Below, one piece after another: positions 44,569 through 52,918 of a stretch of 64,000 nt of DNA. The notes under the pieces are model-generated. The model was not told the DNA's origin, ran no database searches, and was given only the letters and a program-made list of their open reading frames with translations. Both the position numbers and the translations under genes were made by a program. This DNA comes from an uncultured Hyphomicrobiales bacterium (GTDB lineage: Bacteria; Pseudomonadota; Alphaproteobacteria; Rhizobiales; Rhizobiaceae). The stretch is taken from contig CALTTH010000007.1 in assembly GCA_943908365.1 (NCBI GenBank), forward strand, positions 1 through 64,000, given 5' to 3'. Positions within the stretch are counted from its first letter, which is position 1; every line of letters begins with the position of its first letter.

Positions 44569-46326
44569 ATGCAGATCATCAAGGTTGACCCGCGCGCGCT
44601 GAAGGAAAACCCCGACCGGTTGCGCCAGTCGAAGTCGTCGCCGCAGGCCGATGCGCTGATGCTGGCGACCATCAAGGCCGTCGGCATCGTCCAGCCCCCA
44701 GTGGTTGCCCCAGAGACGGATGGTGGCAACGGCTACATCATCGACGCCGGGCATCGTCGGGTGCGCCTCGCCATCGCGGCCGGTCTCGAAGAAATCGAAA
44801 TCCTCGTCGTTGATGCAGCCAACGACAACGGCGCGATGCGTTCCATGGTCGAGAACAGCGTTCGCGAAGCGCTCAATCCGGTAGACCAATGGCGAGGTAT
44901 TGAACGCCTTGTTGCACTAGGCTGGACAGAGGAAGCGATCGCCGTCGCTCTTGCTCTTCCCGTCCGCCAGATCCGCAAGCTGCGCCTGCTTGCCAATGTC
45001 CTGCCAGCTATGCTGGAGCAGATGGCGCTGGGCGACATGCCGTCCGAGCAGCAGCTACGGGTCATCGCGGCCGCGGGCCAAGTCGATCAGAAAGAAGTCT
45101 GGAAGGCGCACAAGCCAAAGAAGGGTGATACGGCGCCATGGTGGCAGATCGCCAATGCGCTGACGAAAAAGCGCATGTATGCCAGGGACGCGAGCTTCGG
45201 TGACGATCTGGCTCAGGCCTACGGCATCGAATGGGTGGAGGATCTCTTCGCACCGGCCGACGAGGACGGCCGCTACACCACCAATGTCGAAGGTTTTCTT
45301 GGCGCCCAGCACGAATGGATGACGAGCAACCTGCCGAAGCGCGGCGTGATCGTCGAGGTCAACAGCTGGGGCCAGCCGGAACTGCCGAAGAAGGGATCCC
45401 AAGTTTACGGCAAGCCGTCCAAGTCCGACCATACGGCGCTCTACCTCGATCGTGACGGCAAGGTCCAGACGGTGCATTACCGCATGCCCGAGGCGGCGAA
45501 GCCGAAGGGTGCTGTTGGCGACGGATCGGTCACTGGCGGCGATGACACCGACGCAGTCGCCACGCCGAAAGCCCGGCCCGACGTCACGCAGAAGGGCCAC
45601 GACATGATCGGCGATTTCCGCACTGATGCCCTGCACGATGCGCTCGGTCGCGCGCCGATCGAGGATGATATGCTGATGGCGCTGATGGTCCTGGCGTTCG
45701 CCGGCCAGAATGTCCGCATCGACTCCGGCGCAGATGGCACCTTCTACGGCGGCAAGCGCTTCTCGCGTCATGCCGTCGGACTGTTTGACGAGCATGGCAA
45801 GCTCGCCTTCGATCAGGACACGCTTCGGGTCGCCGCCCGCTCGGTGCTGATCGACGTCCTCTCGTGCCGGCGGGGCATGTCGAACAGCGGCATGGTCGCG
45901 CGCATCGCCGGCGAGGCGATCGGCGCCGACGCGTTCCTGCCAAACATGGGCTCGGAAGATTTCCTCTTGTGCTTGTCGCGCCAGGCACTGGAAGCCTCTT
46001 GCGCTGAGGCATCGATCCAGCCGCGCCCGAAGGTCCGCGAGACGCGTACAGCGCTCGTCGAGCATTTCGCAACTAAGCACTTTGTCCATCCGTCGGGTCG
46101 CTTCGCACCGCCGGCTGACGAGTTGCTGGACTGGATCCGGGCAGGCGCCGCCACGGATGTCATTGATGCGGGGTCCCAAAATCACGGCGACAGCGATCTC
46201 GATGACCTATCAGTAGATCAGCCAGAACACGATACCGACGATGCGGTCGATGGCGAGCCGCAGGATGCGGATTTGCCCGGTCATGATGATTATGATGAAG
46301 ATGTCGATCTGAGGGATGCAGCATGA
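44569..46326 (+). CDS. ParB/RepB/Spo0J-domain protein
   Basis: 585 residues, longer than a partition ParB. The ParB-like N-terminal domain is clear (MQIIKVDPRALKENPDRLRQ, then YIIDAGHRRVRLAIAAGLEEI and MVENSVREALNPVDQW), followed by a helix-turn-helix (TEEAIAVALALPVRQIRKLRLL). The rest is a large domain not recognised and an acidic tail. No ParA lies beside it, so it is unlikely to be the partition gene; such ParB-domain proteins are frequent in plasmid leading regions. Its stop overlaps the next start (ATGA). Confidence 0.85.
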   Translation: MQIIKVDPRALKENPDRLRQSKSSPQADALMLATIKAVGIVQPPVVAPETDGGNGYIIDAGHRRVRLAIAAGLEEIEILVVDAANDNGAMRSMVENSVREALNPVDQWRGIERLVALGWTEEAIAVALALPVRQIRKLRLLANVLPAMLEQMALGDMPSEQQLRVIAAAGQVDQKEVWKAHKPKKGDTAPWWQIANALTKKRMYARDASFGDDLAQAYGIEWVEDLFAPADEDGRYTTNVEGFLGAQHEWMTSNLPKRGVIVEVNSWGQPELPKKGSQVYGKPSKSDHTALYLDRDGKVQTVHYRMPEAAKPKGAVGDGSVTGGDDTDAVATPKARPDVTQKGHDMIGDFRTDALHDALGRAPIEDDMLMALMVLAFAGQNVRIDSGADGTFYGGKRFSRHAVGLFDEHGKLAFDQDTLRVAARSVLIDVLSCRRGMSNSGMVARIAGEAIGADAFLPNMGSEDFLLCLSRQALEASCAEASIQPRPKVRETRTALVEHFATKHFVHPSGRFAPPADELLDWIRAGAATDVIDAGSQNHGDSDLDDLSVDQPEHDTDDAVDGEPQDADLPGHDDYDEDVDLRDAA

Positions 46327-47216
46327 CCGCCGCCCTCCAGTCGAACATTGCAAACTCCACCCCCGATCTTTCGGGGGTGGAGTTTGCCACCAGCGCAGAC
46401 GGCCTGCCCCTGGCCCGCATCGGTGACCTGGTCCTTGCCATGGTCACATCACCCAGCGGCTTTGCTTTTGTTGCAAGCGCCGGTGCGATCCGTCGGCCAC
46501 TCGCCGATCTGACGCGGGCAGAATTCATCGGGCATGACGGCCGGGTTGCCGATGAAGCCGAGTTCCGGGCGCGCGTTGCCGAGACTGCTGGTCACAAACG
46601 CGAACTGGCCAAGCTGCACCGCGTGCAAACCCGCATGTCGGTAAGCACACCATGGGGCGGATCGCAGACGGCGGTTGTCTATGCCGAGGGCGTCGTCGCT
46701 CACATGACATCAGGGCATGGCGGTTTCCATCTGTCGACAGAGCGTAATGCCAAGGTCCATCCGCTGCTGCGCAAGGATATGCCCTGGTACGAGGAAGACT
46801 GCGAATGGGCGATCGTCGCGGTAAGTTTCCCGGACCTCTTCACCGCCTACGAGCGGTCAACGGCAGAAAAGACCATCCGCAATATCTGGCCCGACGCCTG
46901 GGAGAAGATCCATGGCCGCACGCTCGCCGAGGGCGAGAGCTGGGCCAAAGATCGCCGTGCGTTCGATCAACGCCATGCGGCGGACTACATCGTTATGTCG
47001 GCAATCTTGTCCGATCAGCGCCCCGGCATGACGGAGGTCGTGGCGAAGATCGGCGGAGGCCATATCCGCGGTGGTGAAGAACGCCGCTTTCTGGTGGCAA
47101 GCGACGAATATGCGGGGCGGGGGCGGTTCGGCTTCGTCATCGATCTCGCTCGCCACGCTGCATATGACGGGCCGTCTTCCTTCATCGGCTGGCGAAACCG
47201 GGGGAATGGGTCATGA
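46323..47216 (+). CDS. DUF7007-like plasmid protein
   Basis: 297 residues, cytoplasmic, coupled to the ParB-like gene by an ATGA overlap. I believe it matches DUF7007 (RVQTRMSVSTPWGGSQTAVVYAEGVVAHMTSGHGGFHLS, WYEEDCEWAIVAVSFPDLF). The function is unknown. Codons 10-22 form a 17-bp perfect hairpin in DNA, which is unusual within a coding sequence. The next gene overlaps its stop by four bases. Confidence 0.75.
   Translation: MTAALQSNIANSTPDLSGVEFATSADGLPLARIGDLVLAMVTSPSGFAFVASAGAIRRPLADLTRAEFIGHDGRVADEAEFRARVAETAGHKRELAKLHRVQTRMSVSTPWGGSQTAVVYAEGVVAHMTSGHGGFHLSTERNAKVHPLLRKDMPWYEEDCEWAIVAVSFPDLFTAYERSTAEKTIRNIWPDAWEKIHGRTLAEGESWAKDRRAFDQRHAADYIVMSAILSDQRPGMTEVVAKIGGGHIRGGEERRFLVASDEYAGRGRFGFVIDLARHAAYDGPSSFIGWRNRGNGS
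46350..46387 (+). repeat. 17-bp perfect hairpin inside the start of a gene
   Basis: Arms 46350-46366 (GCAAACTCCACCCCCGA) and 46371-46387, 4-base loop TCTT. It begins 27 bases after the start codon of the DUF7007-like gene. Confidence 0.9.
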
Positions 47217-47524
47217 TCGACATCCGCACGTCGAAACCGCTGGCCAAAGCGATCGGCGCCCGGCGCGAGACCCAGCAGCATCTCGATTGTCTGAGCCGGC
47301 AGATTGCGGCGCGCGCCGGAAGACAGGCGACCACAGTGAAGGTCCGGAGCCGCGCGCGGCGCCGGTCCAGTCCCCGTCTCTACCATCGGGAGATCGTCGA
47401 CCGCCTTGCCTTCGAGCGCTGGGTCGAACTCGACATGATCGCCTGCAGGCTGGCGATGCAGGAACAGGTCATCGGGGCGTTCCAGCATCGCGACCGCGAG
47501 CCTGTGCTGCATCCGGCGATATAG
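47213..47524 (+). CDS. Basic hypothetical protein
   Basis: 103 residues; the start overlaps the previous stop (ATGA). Highly basic central part (RQATTVKVRSRARRRSS) suggests nucleic-acid binding. No known domain. Third gene of the ParB-like operon. Confidence 0.6.
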   Translation: MIDIRTSKPLAKAIGARRETQQHLDCLSRQIAARAGRQATTVKVRSRARRRSSPRLYHREIVDRLAFERWVELDMIACRLAMQEQVIGAFQHRDREPVLHPAI

Positions 47525-47909
47525 GAGGACCCGAGGCGAAAGGACCTGGCGATGTCCCACCCGGCTTCGATGTCATCGTCATGGGGGGGCTTAGCCATGT
47601 CTGTCGCTTGCCTTTGGGTTTGATATCGGACCCGTGCCGGACTGCCCTTCTTGTTCGCTGCGGTCTGAACCGGCAGCCGGTCGTTTCAAGGCCGCTTGCG
47701 CGCCGCGGGGCGGCCGATCCAGCCTCTCTGCGCGAGGGCAGGCTCGCGGTCTGCTCAGGTCAAGACCTGCTGGCCCGCAACCCTGCCCTGCTGGCTCAGC
47801 CGGATCGGACCTGTGAAGCCGCCCGTCCCTTGCCGGTTCTTGGTCGTCCGCATCGAAGGGCAGACCGGCACGGGCCGGAACCGCTTCGGAAACCAAGGAA
47901 GGAACAGAC
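47525..47909. other. Intergenic leader, no gene seen
   Basis: GC-rich stretch without a supported frame. It ends in GGAAGGAACAGAC, which provides the ribosome site of the next gene. Confidence 0.5.
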
Positions 47910-48497
47910 ATGGCCAAGCCCTCTACCCCCAATCGCTCCAACACCAGGTCGTCGCAATCTCGCCGCGGTACCACCCTCGAAATGGTCCGCCTCTCCTGCC
48001 CCGACGCCACCCAGGCGTCCAAGATCGCGACAAGCTTCGGCACGGCAGTCGTCGACAGCGACGGCATCCGCAGCCTCCACGGGCGGCTAATCGTCGAGAC
48101 AGCCGAAAGCCTGTCCGAAGGCCTCGGCGAGAAGGCGATGCAGATCCACCTGCAGCGCATCGTCGGGGCCTTTGTCGGATCCGCGCATGGCGCCGGGCAA
48201 TTCTACTCTCGCGCCGTCACCGAGGCGCGTGACGCGACGGCCAAGGCGTCGAATGATGCCCGCGACGAGGATCTCGACGGTCCGGTCGGCTATGACAGCG
48301 CCGCCCAGCGCAAGCGGGAATTTGCGGCCGACATGGGTGTCCAGTCGCACGCGCTGCGCATGGCAGCCGAAGGCGCAGTCGCGGCTTACGAACAGGTCGT
48401 CGGCGAGACCTGGAAGCCTTTCGACCGACCCGTCGAAAACCCGGGCGCATCGCTCGACCGCAAGGCGGCCGAAGCTCAGTTGGCCGCTCTCGGATAA
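47910..48497 (+). CDS. Conserved-type plasmid hypothetical protein
   Basis: 195 residues, Ser/Arg-rich N-terminus, then ASKIATSFGTAVVDSDGIRSLHGRLIVETAESLSEGL and a helical, Ala-rich C-terminal half. Strong ribosome site (GGAAGGA). No family recognised, no membrane segment. Position between the ParB-like operon and ardC makes it another candidate leading-region factor. Confidence 0.65.
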   Translation: MAKPSTPNRSNTRSSQSRRGTTLEMVRLSCPDATQASKIATSFGTAVVDSDGIRSLHGRLIVETAESLSEGLGEKAMQIHLQRIVGAFVGSAHGAGQFYSRAVTEARDATAKASNDARDEDLDGPVGYDSAAQRKREFAADMGVQSHALRMAAEGAVAAYEQVVGETWKPFDRPVENPGASLDRKAAEAQLAALG

Positions 48498-48734
48498 TAC
48501 GAACGGCGGGGTCGCACCCCGCCCCTTCCTTCTTGTTCCTTAGCTGGCGCCTGCATGCGCCTGCCTTTTCTCATGTCGAAAATGAACGCTGGGTGCGCGC
48601 CTATCGCGGCCCGTCCCGCTCGGCGGTCCTGCAGGAGCCGGGCGCCCATGCAACGGCTTCGCCGTCCTCCACGCTGTTGCGGCCGTTCCGGTGCATGGCC
48701 GCACCATCGGCCCCTGACTTCGGACCTCCGTGAC

Positions 48735-48755
48735 GGACCGCGACAGGCGCGGTCC
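48735..48755 (+). promoter_or_regulatory. Hairpin leader of ardC
   Basis: GGACCGCG-ACAGG-CGCGGTCC, perfect 8-bp arms, 20 bases before the ardC start and just upstream of AAAAGGAG. It may be an attenuator, or a single-stranded-DNA promoter fold. Confidence 0.5.
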
Positions 48756-48775
48756 TTAGAAAAGGAGAAGAAGTT

Positions 48776-49699
48776 ATGACGAGGAAAGCGGAATCGAACC
48801 GTATCGACATCTATACGCGGATCACCGATCGGATTGTTGAAGATCTCGAACAGGGCGTGCGTCCCTGGATGAAACCATGGAGCGCCGCCAACACGCATAG
48901 TCGCATTGCACGGCCGATGCGCCACAATGGCCTACCCTATTCCGGCATGAACGTGCTGCTCCTGTGGTCGGAGCAGGTATCGCGGGGGTTCTCCTCTTCG
49001 ATGTGGATGACCTTCAAACAGGCCCTCGAACTGGGCGGGGCCGTGCGGAAAGGCGAAACGGGCTCGACAGTCGTCTTCGCCAGCCGGTTCACCAAGTCGG
49101 TGGCCGACGGCAACGGCAATGATGTTGATCGGGAAATTCCGTTCCTGAAGGCCTATTCGGTGTTCAATATCGAGCAGATCGACGGTCTGCCCGACACCTA
49201 TTATGCTCCGCCGGCCAAGGTCCGGGATCCTGTCGAGCGAATAGAGCGCGCCGATCTCTTCTTCCGCAACACCGGCGCCGTGATCCGACACGGCGGCAAC
49301 CAGGCCTATTATTCGCCGATCATGGATTACATCCAGATGCCGCCCTTCGAGGCGTTCCGCGATGCAGCCGGGTATACGGCCGTCCTCAGCCATGAGGCGA
49401 CGCACTGGACAGCGGCTGCACATCGCGTCGGACGTGACCTGTCGCGCTATGCGAAGGACCGGACGGATCGCGCCCGCGAAGAACTTATTGCCGAGCTTGG
49501 CAGTTGCTTCCTCTGCGCCGATCTCGGTATCGCGCCGGAGCTCGAGCCGCGGCCGGATCATGCATCCTACCTGCAGTCGTGGCTATCGGTGCTGGCCAAC
49601 GACAAGCGGGCGATCTTCCAGGCGGCGGCTCATGCGCAGCGCGCTGTAAGTTTCCTAAATTCCTTGCAGCCGGAAGCGGAAGTGAAGGCTGCGGCCTGA
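48776..49699 (+). CDS. ardC: ArdC-type antirestriction protein
   Basis: 307 residues. An N-terminal ssDNA-binding-like domain (IDIYTRITDRIVEDLEQGVRPWMKPW, GLPYSGMNVLLLW) is followed by a zincin-like metallopeptidase domain with SHEATHWTAAAHR (HEATH motif) near 205 and an EELIAELGS third-ligand segment. ArdC proteins protect incoming plasmid DNA from host restriction soon after transfer. A strong AAGGAG and a leader hairpin precede it. Confidence 0.92.
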   Translation: MTRKAESNRIDIYTRITDRIVEDLEQGVRPWMKPWSAANTHSRIARPMRHNGLPYSGMNVLLLWSEQVSRGFSSSMWMTFKQALELGGAVRKGETGSTVVFASRFTKSVADGNGNDVDREIPFLKAYSVFNIEQIDGLPDTYYAPPAKVRDPVERIERADLFFRNTGAVIRHGGNQAYYSPIMDYIQMPPFEAFRDAAGYTAVLSHEATHWTAAAHRVGRDLSRYAKDRTDRAREELIAELGSCFLCADLGIAPELEPRPDHASYLQSWLSVLANDKRAIFQAAAHAQRAVSFLNSLQPEAEVKAAA

Positions 49700-49702
49700 C
49701 GC

Positions 49703-49876
49703 TCAGCCGCGGTTGTCACCGCCTGTGGCGACCGCGTGATCCTCCTCCCGTTCGTCCTTGAGACCTTGTGCGATGTCAGCATTCAGCCTTCCCCAGATTG
49801 ACGGTTTTTGAGCGTCGGGTTTGGGTTTGCGGGTCGTTCTACGTTCGACGATGAACGGCTTGGTCTGCTGGCGCAT
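49703..49876 (-). CDS. 57-residue hypothetical protein
   Basis: MRQQTKPFIVERRTTRKPK, then KPSIWGRLNADIAQGLKDE, with an acidic tail. GGAGG lies at ideal distance from the ATG at 49876; the longer frame upstream lacks support. It converges with ardC. Function unknown. Confidence 0.6.
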   Translation of the reverse strand: MRQQTKPFIVERRTTRKPKPDAQKPSIWGRLNADIAQGLKDEREEDHAVATGGDNRG

Positions 49877-50365
49877 TGATCCTCCGGCTGCGATTCGCAA
49901 GTGCAACGATATCGCACCGGGGAGATCGGGCAAGCGAGCCAATGTTAGCCCGAACTTGTGTCCCCGACTGAAGCAAGCAACGACGGTCGAAGCGGGGGAT
50001 GGCGCAAGATGCCATTCGTGCCTGGGCGAGTGCGGCGGAGCACCATTGCTGTATCCCTTCACGTCAGAGTTTCCGGCAACCCATCTGCGGGCTCGATGAG
50101 GCATGTCTGACCGGAGACCGGCTGCGCCTCGATCGTTTTCCCGCAACGGCTAGCCGCAGATTTCTTACCCCGGAGCCAACCTACCCCACTCGACAGGTCG
50201 AGCGGGGACCCCAGCTCGGCTCCTCCTCTCCCACTAACAAATCTGCGACTTGCCGCCCTCCATTTCATTCCGGCCCTATTGGGTGCGGTCCGATCGTCAC
50301 CGGTCTTTTGACAGCTATCGAGGTCGCGATGGGCGCGGCCCGAACACGAGAAAAGGAATACGACA
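49877..50365. other. Intergenic stretch before the DUF736 gene
   Basis: No gene supported. CTCGAC-AG-GTCGAG at about 50188-50201 is a small hairpin. AAAAGGA precedes the DUF736 start. Confidence 0.5.
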
Positions 50366-50674
50366 ATGGCAACCATCGGCACATTCACCTCCACCGAAAA
50401 CGGCTTCACCGGCTCCATCCGCACGCTCGCCCTCAACGTCAAGGCCCGCATCGCCCGGGTAGAAAACCCCTCCGACAAGGGCCCGCAGTTTCGCGTCTAC
50501 GCCGGCAGCGTCGAGCTGGGCGCCGCCTGGCAGAAAACCTCCGAACAGGGCCGCGACTACCTCTCGGTCAAGCTCGACGATCCGAGCTTCCCAGCTCCGA
50601 TCTACGCAACGCTCGCCGAAGTTGAAGGCGAGGATGGCCTCCAGCTCATCTGGTCCCGCCCGAACCGGGACTGA
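50366..50674 (+). CDS. DUF736 protein
   Basis: 102 residues, full length for the family: MATIGTFTSTENGFTGSIRT, then RVYAGSVELGAAWQK and YLSVKLDDPSFPAPIYATL. DUF736 proteins are common on conjugative plasmids and integrative elements of alphaproteobacteria, with unknown function. A strong terminator follows. Confidence 0.92.
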   Translation: MATIGTFTSTENGFTGSIRTLALNVKARIARVENPSDKGPQFRVYAGSVELGAAWQKTSEQGRDYLSVKLDDPSFPAPIYATLAEVEGEDGLQLIWSRPNRD

Positions 50675-50706
50675 TTGACATCACGGGGCTCCGCCGCCGA
50701 GAAGTC

Positions 50707-50744
50707 AAAGCAGGACCCGGCATCGAGCCAGGTCCTGCTTTTTT
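50707..50744 (+). terminator. Rho-independent terminator of DUF736 gene
   Basis: AAAGCAGGACC pairs with GGTCCTGCTTT, followed by three more T residues. It lies 33 bases after the DUF736 stop. Confidence 0.85.
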
Positions 50745-50962
50745 GGTGGCATACCGAGATGGGGGATAGCTGCTCAGATCGGGCGAGGGTGCCGGGCCGG
50801 AATGACGGCGTCAAGGACGAGCGGTTCCCCCAATTTTGCCGCTACGCAACAAAATCGGCTCCCCCCACTCGCCGCCGCTGGCGGTCGCATCAGCGATCCC
50901 TGACCCCGCCATCCCGTCCCGCCTTGCGGTTTCGTCTTTCACAAACTCAAGGAGATGGGACG

Positions 50963-51127
50963 ATGACGATCGAACAGCACATCGAAGAACTGCTCGCCGA
51001 GCTCAAGAACGCATGCGACGCTGCGGAGCGCCGCGAGATCCAGACCGAGCTGGACCTGGCTAAAGCGGAGTTGGCAATCATCACGGCAGAGCAGGACGGA
51101 AGCGTTGATGCCGAGCCGCCCTTCTGA
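50963..51127 (+). CDS. 54-residue acidic coiled-coil-like protein
   Basis: MTIEQHIEELLAELKNACD and onward is almost entirely helical and acidic, with AAGGAG upstream. Possibly DNA-mimicking, because of the strong negative charge and location among antirestriction genes (inference). No family known. Confidence 0.6.
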   Translation: MTIEQHIEELLAELKNACDAAERREIQTELDLAKAELAIITAEQDGSVDAEPPF

Positions 51128-51419
51128 GGGCGGTAGACTACACAGCCAGGCGTGGTCTCTGTGTAAGGTGTCGAAAGGCGGAGACATTGCACGGTGTCCT
51201 TGTCGAGCGAGGCCATCGACATCAGGGATGTTGCGGTCCGGTCGTCGGGCAGCAACTCATCGCCATCAGAATTTTCCCCGCCGCTTCGCGTCTCCTCGCG
51301 CGCCAAAATTCAGGTGTCGATAAGTCCTCCGCTTCGCTGCGGCCGTACCGATGCAACCCTCCTTGTCCCGGCCTGCGGCCGATCCCTGCGATGTCCGCAA
51401 TCGACAAGGAGAAACCACC

Positions 51420-51593
51420 ATGCAACGCCTCGCACAATTCCTGGCCGCCACAGGCCGCAAGCTTTCTTCCCTTGGCAAGGTTATCGGCCACTTTTTCCGC
51501 AAGGGCAAACTCGGCCTGAAGCTCGCGATCAAGATCCCGTTCTTCGTCAAGATCGAGATCTCCTTTGAAACAGATTGGAGCAGGCGCCGATAA
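51420..51593 (+). CDS. 57-residue basic amphipathic protein
   Basis: MQRLAQFLAATGRKLSSLGK, then a Lys-rich amphipathic stretch (FFRKGKLGLKLAIKIPFFVK). AAGGAG lies upstream. It may bind membrane or nucleic acid. No family known. The 292 bases before it show nothing else. Confidence 0.55.
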   Translation: MQRLAQFLAATGRKLSSLGKVIGHFFRKGKLGLKLAIKIPFFVKIEISFETDWSRRR

Positions 51594-51629
51594 CGGCGTT
51601 GTGCAACGGCCAGCAATCGTGGGCCGGTT

Positions 51630-52082
51630 TCAGCACCAGGGCTGTCTACGGCCCGTCCAGGTTCTGGCCAGGCCTTCCGATACGAGGATATCGCCGAGGC
51701 TCCTGCCGTCACGGATGAGGACGCGGAGCTTGCGACCGTATCTGTCTTCGTCGCGTCCGGGCCATGCGCGAAGCTTGAAGGAACTCTGATTGACCAGTTC
51801 AATCAGGCGATCAGTCGCTCGATTTCCAAGCGCCAGCTCTGTTGCGCATTTCGGCTCGCTGATCTCGGGAGCGTCGATATCGGCAATGCGGATTTTTGCG
51901 CCCTCAATCCAGAGAGTATCTCCGTCCACGATGCAAGCGAAGCGATCACCACCGAAACATTTCCGGTATGTCGTCTCTGGACTGATGACCAAGCTTGCAG
52001 CCTCGGCGACTGGAACGATCCCAAATATGTGAGCGCCCAGCGCACAGCCGGATACTGCGATCGCGACGATGATCTTTTTCAC
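51630..52082 (-). CDS. Secreted thermonuclease-like (SNase) protein
   Basis: 150 residues from the GTG at 52082; ATGs at 52133 and 52142 are alternatives. Signal peptide about 1-27 (VKKIIVAIAVSGCALG). The SNase fold shows CIVDGDTLWIEGAKIRIADIDAPEIS (catalytic Arg and Asp region), TELALGNRATDRL and RDEDRYGRKLRVLI. It degrades nucleic acid in the periplasm or outside the cell. Such genes are frequent near rhizobial tra regions. A pair of cysteines may form a disulfide. Confidence 0.88.
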   Translation of the reverse strand: MKKIIVAIAVSGCALGAHIFGIVPVAEAASLVISPETTYRKCFGGDRFACIVDGDTLWIEGAKIRIADIDAPEISEPKCATELALGNRATDRLIELVNQSSFKLRAWPGRDEDRYGRKLRVLIRDGRSLGDILVSEGLARTWTGRRQPWC

Positions 52083-52197
52083 GGGATAACGGACCTCTGG
52101 CCGAAGGCTATGGTCATTCTTCTGCAATTCCATGGTTCTCAATTTGAATTCGACCCGTCAGAGATGGTTTTCATATCGCTCTTCGGTGAAGCTGGCG

Positions 52198-52482
52198 CTA
52201 AGGCCACTGCGAGCTTTCCCGATACGTATGTTGCGCCGACTTGATTGTACGGTATCCTCGGTGGCGTTTTCGCCTGACGAGATCAAGGAACAATTCAACC
52301 GCGTCCTTCTCTTGCTCGAAGTGATGAACCTTGAGCTGGCCTCTGGTTCCGATGCGTCCCCAACGCCGCATAAGACAGGCCTCTCCGAAGAGGGTCGGTT
52401 CGATCGACATGGCATAGAAGCGCGCCATGTTGTTCTCGGCATCCGTGCGTTCGATATAGAGGTGATAGGGCTGTGCGATCAT
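52198..52482 (-). CDS. WGR-domain protein
   Basis: 94 residues from the ATG at 52482. The WGR domain fills it: YHLYIERTDAENNMARFYAM, RRWGRIGTRGQLKVHHF. WGR domains bind nucleic acid or partner proteins. A frame extension to 52689 lacks support. Confidence 0.82.
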   Translation of the reverse strand: MIAQPYHLYIERTDAENNMARFYAMSIEPTLFGEACLMRRWGRIGTRGQLKVHHFEQEKDAVELFLDLVRRKRHRGYRTIKSAQHTYRESSQWP

Positions 52483-52692
52483 GGTGAGAAAATCGCGCAA
52501 TCGGGCCCATGCGTCCAACGACAGTTGTGAATCGATGGTCGCGGAACGATTCAGTTTTGTGAAGTATGGACAGAAGGAGCATTGGGCGGTCCGCCTTTGG
52601 CGTACGGCTCTATTCGCTAAAGCGAACGAAGCCCAACTGTGGTCTTCGCCGATCCCGGTAACGATCCTCCCGCGATAGCCGACTGCCATTGA

Positions 52693-52890
52693 TCAGTATC
52701 CCAGGTAACCGAGAATATCGGCGCCACAATAGTCGGCTTGCTCGTCTGGATGAGCGATGACATCACCGGTCGTGACATCCACCAAAGCGCTATCGCTTTC
52801 GCGAACGATGGCCTCAATTTGATGGACGCGGCATTCTTCGATGGCCTTTTCTGCCGTGACCTGTGCCTCGCAGGCTTCCCAATATCTCAT
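52693..52890 (-). CDS. 65-residue hypothetical protein after traG
   Basis: MRYWEACEAQVTAEKAIEE and onward, ending in ADILGYLGY, with GGAG upstream of the ATG at 52890. It follows traG by 28 bases and likely belongs to its transcript. Function unknown. Confidence 0.55.
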   Translation of the reverse strand: MRYWEACEAQVTAEKAIEECRVHQIEAIVRESDSALVDVTTGDVIAHPDEQADYCGADILGYLGY

Positions 52891-52918
52891 CGCCCGATCT
52901 CCGGGTCTGGGTTCTCCC

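Noticed and set aside
44569..46326. A plasmid partition locus at the ParB-like gene
   Set aside because: No ParA and no iteron or parS cluster nearby; the long C-terminal domain differs from partition ParB.
47591..48160. Minus-strand frame of 189 codons
   Set aside because: Antisense to the gene at 47910 and to its leader, without any recognisable domain.
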